Assembly (NCBI GenBank): GCA_017449185.1
Contig: JAFSJZ010000040.1
Span: forward strand, 1 to 64,000
DNA: 64,000 bases
Origin: Oscillospiraceae bacterium
GTDB taxonomy: Bacteria > Bacillota > Clostridia > Oscillospirales > Oscillospiraceae
Direction: 5' to 3'
Shown: one piece after another, positions 11,344-17,747 of the stretch
Position numbering within the stretch: the first letter of the stretch is position 1
How the letters are laid out: every line of letters starts with the position of its first letter
Notes under the pieces: generated by a model
Databases searched by the model: none
The model's input: only the letters and a program-made list of their open reading frames with translations
What the model was told of the DNA's origin: nothing
Position numbers and translations under genes: made by a program

Positions 11344-12126
11344 ATGGAGAATCCGAACTTCCGTCTCGAGGGCATCGTCCGGGAGAAGAACGAGCTGCAG
11401 GACTTCGAAGGTCCTCTCAGCCTGATCCTGATGTTGCTGTCCAAGAACAAAATAGAGATCCGCGACCTGAAGATCTCCGATATCCTCGATCAGTATCTCG
11501 CCTATCTCGAGCGGATGCAGAGCATGGATCTGGAGATCGCAAGCGAGTTCGTGCAGATGGCCTCGCACCTGCTCTACATCAAGACGAAGACGCTGCTCTC
11601 CTCCGACGAGGAACCGAGCGAGCTGGAGCTTCTGATGCAGTCGCTCGAGGCGCTGCGCGCCCGCGACACGCTCGCCGCGGTCGGGAAAGTCACGCCGGAG
11701 CTGAAGAAGGCCGCCGAGTACGGCATGCTGTATTTTGCCAAGCTGCCCGAGCCGCTGCCGCGCCAGAGCGCGGAATACGCCTACCGCCACGAAGCAGCGG
11801 ATCTGCTGCGCGCGCTCGCGCACATTTACGCCCGGGGCGGCAAGACCGTCGACGCAAGCGAAGTCATTCGCGCAACGCCGGGAAAGATCGCCTACAGCGT
11901 CCGCGACAAAAGCCGCGAGCTGATCGAAAAACTCAGACAAAAGAGCTCCACCCTGCGCGCGCTCTATGCCGCCTGCTCCTCGCGCAGCGAGGTGGTGGCC
12001 ACCTTCATCTCCGTGCTGGAGCTGTGCAGCATCGGCTCTCTCCGGCTGCGCCGCAGAGGAAAAGGCTACAGCGTGGAATTCATCGGCGGCGATACCGACG
12101 AGATACTGGAAAAGATTGTTGAGTGA
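11344..12126 (+). CDS. scpA: Segregation and condensation protein A
   Basis: Kleisin subunit that bridges SMC heads and carries ScpB in the chromosome condensin complex. 260 residues. The N-terminal FEGPLSLILMLLSKNKIEIRDL signature and the EFVQMASHLLYIKTKTLL helix are typical, and a winged-helix C-terminus follows. The ATG is one base after the preceding stop, so translation is coupled. Confidence 0.94.
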   Translation: MENPNFRLEGIVREKNELQDFEGPLSLILMLLSKNKIEIRDLKISDILDQYLAYLERMQSMDLEIASEFVQMASHLLYIKTKTLLSSDEEPSELELLMQSLEALRARDTLAAVGKVTPELKKAAEYGMLYFAKLPEPLPRQSAEYAYRHEAADLLRALAHIYARGGKTVDASEVIRATPGKIAYSVRDKSRELIEKLRQKSSTLRALYAACSSRSEVVATFISVLELCSIGSLRLRRRGKGYSVEFIGGDTDEILEKIVE

Positions 12127-12131
12127 TAATG

Positions 12132-12767
12132 ATGGCTGAACTGAAATCGGCCCTGGAGGCGATCCTCTTCGCCTCGGGCGAGAGCATCCCCGCCGCACGG
12201 CTGTCGCTGGTGCTCGGAAGGGATGAGGACGAGATCCTCATCGCCGCCCGGGAGCTTGCGGAGCTGTACGAGAGGGAAGAACGAGGCATCCGCCTCCTGC
12301 AGCTCGACGACAGGCTGCAGCTTTGCTCGGCGCCGGAATACGCGCCGTATATCACCAAAACGCTGGAGCAGCGCAAACCGCCGCAGCTGAGCCAGAGCGC
12401 GCTGGAGACGCTGGCCATTACGGCTTATTTCCAGCCCGTGACCCGCGCCTATATCGACCAGGTGCGCGGCGTGGACAGCTCCTATACGGTCTCCACGCTC
12501 CTCGAGCGGGGACTTATCGAGGTTTGCGGACGGCTGGACGTTCCGGGCCGCCCCTCGCTGCTGAGGACGACGGACGTATTTCTGCGCACGATGGGCGTGA
12601 GCTCTCTTGACGAGCTGCCGAAGCTGCCGGACTTGAACAGCGCCGACGGCGTACAGGAGCTTCAGAAAAAGATCGAAGAGCTGCAGAGCGGCTCCTCGGA
12701 TCAAATCAGCCTGGACGAATTCAAAGAAAAAGAAGGAACGGAAGAAACAAGCGACGGGGAGGGATGA
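12132..12767 (+). CDS. scpB: Segregation and condensation protein B
   Basis: Winged-helix partner of ScpA in the SMC complex, 211 residues. LEAILFASGE at the start, QLSQSALETLAITAYFQPVTRAYIDQVRG in the middle and GRPSLLRTTDVFL near the end are family hallmarks. Possible starts at 12123 (GTG), 12129 and 12132 all lie around the scpA stop; MAELKSALEAILF at 12132 fits homologues best. The C-terminal tail is acidic and variable, as usual. Confidence 0.93.
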   Translation: MAELKSALEAILFASGESIPAARLSLVLGRDEDEILIAARELAELYEREERGIRLLQLDDRLQLCSAPEYAPYITKTLEQRKPPQLSQSALETLAITAYFQPVTRAYIDQVRGVDSSYTVSTLLERGLIEVCGRLDVPGRPSLLRTTDVFLRTMGVSSLDELPKLPDLNSADGVQELQKKIEELQSGSSDQISLDEFKEKEGTEETSDGEG

Positions 12768-12770
12768 ACA

Positions 12771-13550
12771 TTGACCTTTGTGCAGATCCTGCTGCTCATT
12801 TTAAAGATCCTCGGCTTCACGCTGCTCGGCGCGCTGGCTCTGGTGCTGCTCCTGCTGCTGTTTCTCCTGCTTATGCCCGTCGGGGCGGATGTGGAATATA
12901 TCGGCGGAGAGCTCAAGGTCTCTGCCAAGGTCTGCGGCATCCTGATCCAGCTTATCCCGCGGAAGATGCGCGAGAAGCACGAGAAGAAGCCGAAGAAAGA
13001 GAAAAAGCCGAAAAAGAAGAAAGAAAAACCGCCCAAGGAGACAGAGGAAAAGCCAAAAGAGAAAAAGAAGCTCGACTTTACGGTCGATGAGATCTTCGAT
13101 CTGCTGGGGAGAGTGCTCGACAGCTTGAAAAAGTTCGGCAAGCTCACGGTGGACCGTTTTCTGCTCCATTACACGGCGGCGGGGAAAGACCCCTGCGATA
13201 CCGCGACGACCTTCGCCCACGTCAACGCCGCGCTCTGCGTGCTCGAGCCCGTCTGCTCCCGGCGCTTCCGCGTCAAGGACTATGACGTGTGGACCGACTG
13301 CGACTTTACCGTCGAGAAGATGAAGCTCGACATAGCGCTGTGCATCACGCTGCGGCTCTGGCAGTTCGTGCGCGTCGGCTTTACAGCCGCCTTCGCCGCG
13401 CTCGGCTGGTATCTGCGCTATAAACGCAGAAAGAGGAAAGAGAAGAAGCTTGCGAAGAAAAGCGGCGCCGCCGCCGGTATAAACGAAGAAGAAAAAAACG
13501 AAAATAACAACATAAAGGGAACAGAGGAAAGGAATGACAACAATGGATAA
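12771..13550 (+). CDS. DUF2953 membrane protein
   Basis: 259 residues, start TTG preceded by GGGGAGGG at a 7-8 base spacing. An N-terminal transmembrane segment is followed by VEYIGGELKVSAKVCGI, a 40-residue Lys/Glu/Pro low-complexity stretch, and a C-terminal core with FRVKDYDVWTDCDF and a second hydrophobic segment. This matches the DUF2953 layout. In many spore formers this gene lies directly upstream of gerW/ytfJ, as here (17-base overlap), suggesting a sporulation-linked role; function unknown. Confidence 0.82.
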   Translation: MTFVQILLLILKILGFTLLGALALVLLLLLFLLLMPVGADVEYIGGELKVSAKVCGILIQLIPRKMREKHEKKPKKEKKPKKKKEKPPKETEEKPKEKKKLDFTVDEIFDLLGRVLDSLKKFGKLTVDRFLLHYTAAGKDPCDTATTFAHVNAALCVLEPVCSRRFRVKDYDVWTDCDFTVEKMKLDIALCITLRLWQFVRVGFTAAFAALGWYLRYKRRKRKEKKLAKKSGAAAGINEEEKNENNNIKGTEERNDNNG

Positions 13551-13926
13551 GAATCCTATCGGCGAGCTCATGCAGAATACCATGGACAGCGTGAAGAACA
13601 TGCTCAAGGTCGACACCGTCGTCGGCGATCCCATCATGACGCCCGACGGCATCACGCTTGTCCCCATCTCCCGCATCAGCGTCGGCTTCGGCGGCGGCGG
13701 CGTGGAGTTCAGCAACAAGAAGAACAGCGAGACCAGACCTTACGGCGGCGGCAACGCCACCGGCGTGAAGATCGACCCGATCGGCTTCCTTGTCATTAAA
13801 GACGGCGTCGTGCGGATGATCAACGTTGCGCCTCCCGCCTCCAATACGGTCGATCGCATCATCAACCTTGTCCCCGAGGTCATGGACCGGATCGACGCTT
13901 TCGTCGAAAAGCAGAAGAAGGACTGA
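13534..13926 (+). CDS. gerW: GerW family sporulation protein (YtfJ)
   Basis: 130 residues. The Gly-rich central ISRISVGFGGGG, PYGGGNATGVKIDPIGFLVI and the hydrophobic C-terminus are diagnostic. In Bacillus subtilis GerW is made in the forespore and is needed for lysozyme resistance and L-alanine germination. The start ATG at 13534 overlaps the previous gene; a second ATG at 13543 sits at a better distance from GAGGAAAGG, so either may be used. Confidence 0.93.
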   Translation: MTTMDKNPIGELMQNTMDSVKNMLKVDTVVGDPIMTPDGITLVPISRISVGFGGGGVEFSNKKNSETRPYGGGNATGVKIDPIGFLVIKDGVVRMINVAPPASNTVDRIINLVPEVMDRIDAFVEKQKKD

Positions 13927-13952
13927 TATTTTCGCGTCATAACGCAGATAAT

Positions 13953-13987
13953 AGCACCACCCGAAACAAACAAGGGCGGTGCTTTTA
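13953..13987 (+). terminator. Hairpin after gerW
   Basis: AGCACCACCC (13953-13962) pairs with GGGCGGTGCT (13974-13983) with one mismatch, followed by TTTTA. It ends 3 bases before the next ATG and also contains the only Shine-Dalgarno-like sequence (AAGGGCGG) for that gene, so it may act on translation as well as termination. Confidence 0.65.
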
Positions 13988-13989
13988 TC

Positions 13990-15807
13990 ATGCTCGCGCA
14001 CGTGAAAAAAATAATACTTGCTGCACTTTGCGGCTGTATGGTATATAATATATTTTCAGTGAACAAAGCGCTGCACGCTGATTTTGAGCCGGAGATCGGG
14101 GCTGCCGCGGCCGTAGTCATGTTTGAGGACGGCCGTTGTGTCTATGAGAAGAATGCAGACGAAAAACGGCTCATCGCCAGCACGACCAAGCTGATGACGG
14201 CGCTTGTTGCCATCGAGCTCAGCGCGCCGGAGCAGCCTGTCGAGATCCCGGCGGCGTGCTGCGGCATCGAGGGCTCGTCGATGTATCTCAAGCCCGGACA
14301 GACGCTGACGGCTGACGAGCTGATCGCGGGCATGCTGCTCTGCTCGGGAAACGACGCGGCGGAGGCTCTGGCCGTCGGCCTGTGCGGGAGCGAGGAACGC
14401 TTTGTTGCACAGATGAACGAAAAGGCGGCGGTGCTCGGTCTGAACGATACGGCCTTTGCCAACCCGCACGGCCTTGACGCCGAGGGGCATTTTTCCACCG
14501 CGCGCGATCTGGCGCGGCTGATGCTGATCTGTATGCGGAACGAACGCTTCGCGCGTCTGATCTCGCTGCCCGCGGCCACGATAGACGAAAAGTATTATGT
14601 TAACCACAACAAGCTGCTCGGCCGTTGTGAGGGATGCCTCGGGGGCAAGACCGGATACACCCGCGCGGCGGGACGCTGTCTGGTCAGCTGCTGCGAGCGG
14701 GAGGGCACGCGCTTTGTATGCGTCACGCTCAGCGACCCCGACGACTGGAACGACCATTTGCGCCTGTACGACGCGGTCTTCGCCGCGTGGAAGAACACAC
14801 TCGTCGTCAGCACGGAGGAGCGCTATGAGATCCCCGTCGCAGGCGGAGTGCGGGAAACTGCGATCGCCGCGCCGGAGAGGGAAGTCAGGCTTTTTCTGCC
14901 GCGCGGCGAGGAGCCGGAAACCGTGCGCGAGCTGCCGCGCTTCACCTATGCCCCCGTGCGCGAGGGCGCGTGCGCCGGCAGGATCATCGTTTTGTACGGC
15001 GGCGAGGCCGCAGCGGAAGTAAAGCTGATCTATCTGCGCGGCGTCGACCGCCGCGCCGGAGGAAACGGGATAGACATGGAAGAGAGACTGCAAAAGATCA
15101 TAGCCGCCTCCGGCCTTGCTTCGCGGCGTGCGGCCGAGGAATTGATCGCCGCCGGGCGCGTGCGTGTCAATGGGGCCGTGGCCATGCTCGGCGACAGGGC
15201 CGACGCGTCGCGCGACCGTATTGCCGTAGACGGCAAAAGCCTCGCGCCGCCGGAGGAAAAGGTTTACATAATGTTGAACAAGCCGCGTGGCTATGTGACG
15301 ACGCTCAGCGACGAAAAGGGAAGACGCACAGTCTCGGAGCTTGTGGGCGAGCTCGGCGTGCGTCTCTATCCGGTGGGCAGGCTGGACATGAATTCCGAGG
15401 GCCTGCTGATCATGACAAACGACGGAGAGTTGGCAAACCGCTTGATGCATCCGCGCGGCGGCGCGGAGAAATGCTACCGCACGAGCGTGACGGGCGAGAA
15501 CATTCCCGCCTCTGCCGAAAAGCTGCGCGAGCCGATGCTGATCGACGGATACCGCACGCGCGGCGCGCGCGTGGAGATCGAGCGTTTGACGGACACGGGC
15601 GGCGTACTGCTCATCACGATCGGCGAGGGCCGCAACCGGCAGGTCAGAAAAATGTGCGAACAGGTCGGACTGCGCGTCACGCGTCTCGTCCGCATCGCCG
15701 AGGGCGGACTCACGCTCGGCGAGCTCAGGACCGGAAGATGGAGGGAGCTCACGCGCGCCGAGATCGCGCGTCTGAGAGGGACGGAGCAGGGCCATGAGAA
15801 CGGATAA
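13990..15807 (+). CDS. D-alanyl-D-alanine carboxypeptidase read through into RluB
   Basis: A single open frame of 605 codons. Residues 1-about 30 are a signal peptide (KKIILAALCGC...ALHA). Residues 31-about 360 form a complete S11 D,D-carboxypeptidase (DacB/DacF type) with SxxK Ser64-Lys67 (STTK), SGN 119-121 and KTG 220-222, which trims peptidoglycan stem peptides. From residue 363 the frame continues without a stop into a full RluB pseudouridine synthase. An exported peptidase fused to an rRNA enzyme is topologically implausible. A TAG in the +1 frame at 15071-15073, three bases before the RluB ATG, suggests a one-base indel or read-through. Start 13990 lacks a normal ribosome binding site; GTG 14002 is an alternative. 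Confidence 0.85.
   Translation: MLAHVKKIILAALCGCMVYNIFSVNKALHADFEPEIGAAAAVVMFEDGRCVYEKNADEKRLIASTTKLMTALVAIELSAPEQPVEIPAACCGIEGSSMYLKPGQTLTADELIAGMLLCSGNDAAEALAVGLCGSEERFVAQMNEKAAVLGLNDTAFANPHGLDAEGHFSTARDLARLMLICMRNERFARLISLPAATIDEKYYVNHNKLLGRCEGCLGGKTGYTRAAGRCLVSCCEREGTRFVCVTLSDPDDWNDHLRLYDAVFAAWKNTLVVSTEERYEIPVAGGVRETAIAAPEREVRLFLPRGEEPETVRELPRFTYAPVREGACAGRIIVLYGGEAAAEVKLIYLRGVDRRAGGNGIDMEERLQKIIAASGLASRRAAEELIAAGRVRVNGAVAMLGDRADASRDRIAVDGKSLAPPEEKVYIMLNKPRGYVTTLSDEKGRRTVSELVGELGVRLYPVGRLDMNSEGLLIMTNDGELANRLMHPRGGAEKCYRTSVTGENIPASAEKLREPMLIDGYRTRGARVEIERLTDTGGVLLITIGEGRNRQVRKMCEQVGLRVTRLVRIAEGGLTLGELRTGRWRELTRAEIARLRGTEQGHENG
15076..15807 (+). CDS. rluB: rRNA pseudouridine synthase RluB, internal start
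   Basis: 243 residues if translated from the ATG at 15076, which has GGAGGA at 15058-15063 upstream (12-base spacing). The protein starts MEERLQKIIAASGLASRRAA with an S4 RNA-binding domain. The TruA/RsuA-type catalytic motif GRLDMNSEGL contains the nucleophilic Asp, and GRNRQVRKMCEQVG follows. RluB modifies U in helix 89 of 23S rRNA in studied bacteria. A sporulation-type dac gene and rluB are also neighbours in Bacillus subtilis, there separated by spmA and spmB, which are absent here. Confidence 0.88.
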   Translation: MEERLQKIIAASGLASRRAAEELIAAGRVRVNGAVAMLGDRADASRDRIAVDGKSLAPPEEKVYIMLNKPRGYVTTLSDEKGRRTVSELVGELGVRLYPVGRLDMNSEGLLIMTNDGELANRLMHPRGGAEKCYRTSVTGENIPASAEKLREPMLIDGYRTRGARVEIERLTDTGGVLLITIGEGRNRQVRKMCEQVGLRVTRLVRIAEGGLTLGELRTGRWRELTRAEIARLRGTEQGHENG

Positions 15808-17035
15808 GACCGACCTCGTTGTGATCGGCGGCGGGCCGAGCGGCATGATCTGCGCGATCCGCGCGGCGGAGCGCGGAAAAAGCGTCGCGATCCTCGACGC
15901 CAACCGTCAGCTCGGACGCAAGCTGCGCATCACGGGCAAGGGCCGCTGCAACCTCACGAACGACTGCGACGTGAAGACCGTGCTGCAGAACATCCCCGGC
16001 GACGGGCGTTTTCTGTACAGCGCGCTCACACGCTTCCCGCCGGAGAAAACGATGGAGTTCTTCCGCTCGTTGGGCGTAGAGCTGAAGACCGAGCGCGGGA
16101 ACCGCGTTTTCCCCGTCTCGGATAAGGCGGACGACGTGGCCGACGCGCTCGTCAAACGGCTCTCCGCGCTCGGCGTGCATGTGCTGCGCACGAGAGCGAC
16201 AAAGATCCTGACGGAGGAAGGCGCTGTCTGCGCCGTAGAGACCGAGAGCGGCACGGTCAGCTGCCGCGCGGCGGCGCTCTGTACGGGCGGGCGCTCCTAC
16301 CCGCTGACCGGCTCGAACGGTGAAGGATACGAAATCGCGCGCGCGCTGGGACACACGATCGTCCCCACGCGCCCCTCGCTCGTCCCGCTTGAGAGCGGCG
16401 ACGCCTACTGCGCCGAGATGCAGGGCTTCGCCCTGAAAAACGTCGCGCTCTCCGCCTATGAAGACGATAAGCTCATCTATAAAGAGCAGGGCGAGATGCT
16501 TTTCACCCACTTCGGCGTTTCGGGGCCGCTGGTGCTTTCCGCCAGCGCGCACATGCGGCGGATGGGAGAGGCGCGCTACCGGCTGTTCATCGACCTGAAA
16601 CCCGCGCTGGATGAGAAAAAGCTGGACGAGCGTATCCTGCGCGACTTTGACAAATACGCCAACCGCGCGTTCAAAAACGCGCTCGACGACCTCGCGGCGC
16701 GCAGCATGATCCCTGTGCTGCTGCGGCTCTCCGGCATCCCGGAGGATACAAAGGTCAACAGCATCACGCGCGAACAGCGCAGAAGCCTCGTTGCGCTGTT
16801 TAAGGCATTCCCCGTCTCCGTTTCGGGATTTTGCCCGATCGACGAGGCCATCGTCACGGCGGGAGGGGTCTGCACGAAGGAGATCAACCCCCGCACAATG
16901 GAATCCAAGCTCGTCTCCGGCCTGTATCTGGCCGGGGAGATCCTGGATCTGGACGCCTATACCGGCGGCTTTAATTTGCAGATCGCCTGGGCGACCGGCC
17001 ACGCGGCCGGCGAAGCAATCTGCGCCGATGAATAG
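15794..17035 (+). CDS. HI0933/BaiN-like FAD-dependent oxidoreductase
   Basis: 413 residues. N-terminal dinucleotide-binding motif IGGGPSGMICAIRAAERG (11-28), then QLGRKLRITGKGRCNLTN, which is the family signature, and a C-terminal ATGHAAGEAIC FAD motif. Members are flavoproteins; some have been linked to bile-acid dehydroxylation (BaiN) or rRNA dihydrouridine formation (RdsA), but substrate cannot be told from sequence here. The start overlaps rluB by 14 bases. Linkage to rluB and cmk would be compatible with an RNA-modification role. Confidence 0.87.
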   Translation: MRTDKTDLVVIGGGPSGMICAIRAAERGKSVAILDANRQLGRKLRITGKGRCNLTNDCDVKTVLQNIPGDGRFLYSALTRFPPEKTMEFFRSLGVELKTERGNRVFPVSDKADDVADALVKRLSALGVHVLRTRATKILTEEGAVCAVETESGTVSCRAAALCTGGRSYPLTGSNGEGYEIARALGHTIVPTRPSLVPLESGDAYCAEMQGFALKNVALSAYEDDKLIYKEQGEMLFTHFGVSGPLVLSASAHMRRMGEARYRLFIDLKPALDEKKLDERILRDFDKYANRAFKNALDDLAARSMIPVLLRLSGIPEDTKVNSITREQRRSLVALFKAFPVSVSGFCPIDEAIVTAGGVCTKEINPRTMESKLVSGLYLAGEILDLDAYTGGFNLQIAWATGHAAGEAICADE

Positions 17036-17051
17036 AAAAGGAGTCAAGAAC

Positions 17052-17747
17052 ATGAACGGACATTACGCGATCGCCATCGACGGCCCCTCCGGCGCGGGAA
17101 AGAGCACGCTCGCCCGCCGCGCGGCAAGTGAATTCACTTTTCTGTACGTGGATACCGGTGCGATCTACCGCACGGTGGGTCTTGCCTGTCATCGCCGCGG
17201 CGTCGACTGCCATGATGAGCCGGCGGTCTCGGCGATCCTGCCGGAACTCGATATCCGCATGGGCTACAACGAGGCGGGGGAGCAGCGCATGTTCCTCAAC
17301 GGCGAGGATGTCTCCGCGGCGATCCGTGCCCCGGAGATCTCGATCTGCGCCTCGGACGTGTCCTCGCTTCCGGCCGTGCGCGCTTTCCTGCTGGAGATGC
17401 AGCGCAGGACCGCGCGCGAGAACGATGTGATCATGGACGGACGCGACATAGGCACCGTCGTGCTGCCGGACGCCGAGCTGAAGATCTATCTGACCGCCTC
17501 GGCCGAGGCGCGCGCGGAACGGCGGCTCAAGGAACTGCTCGCCAAGGGCGTGGAGACGAACTTAGAGGACGTGCTGCGCGACATCGAATACCGCGATTAT
17601 CAGGACAGCCATCGTGAGATCGCCCCGCTGCGGCAGGCGGAGGACGCGGTACTGCTCGATACGAGCGAGATCGGCCTGGAGGAGAGCTGTCAGCTTCTCT
17701 TCCGCACGATCCGCGAAAGGCTTGGGATCGGGAGCGAAAAGGCATGA
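17052..17747 (+). CDS. cmk: Cytidylate kinase
   Basis: Phosphorylates CMP and dCMP with ATP. 231 residues. P-loop GPSGAGKS (11-18), the YVDTGAIYRTVGLAC segment, VIMDGRDIGTVVLPDA and the YRDYQDSHREIAPL C-terminal signature are all present. The start is fixed by AAAAGGAG at 17036-17043; a longer open frame upstream lies inside the flavoprotein gene. The stop overlaps ispH (ATGA). cmk-ispH-rpsA order is standard in Clostridia. Confidence 0.95.
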   Translation: MNGHYAIAIDGPSGAGKSTLARRAASEFTFLYVDTGAIYRTVGLACHRRGVDCHDEPAVSAILPELDIRMGYNEAGEQRMFLNGEDVSAAIRAPEISICASDVSSLPAVRAFLLEMQRRTARENDVIMDGRDIGTVVLPDAELKIYLTASAEARAERRLKELLAKGVETNLEDVLRDIEYRDYQDSHREIAPLRQAEDAVLLDTSEIGLEESCQLLFRTIRERLGIGSEKA

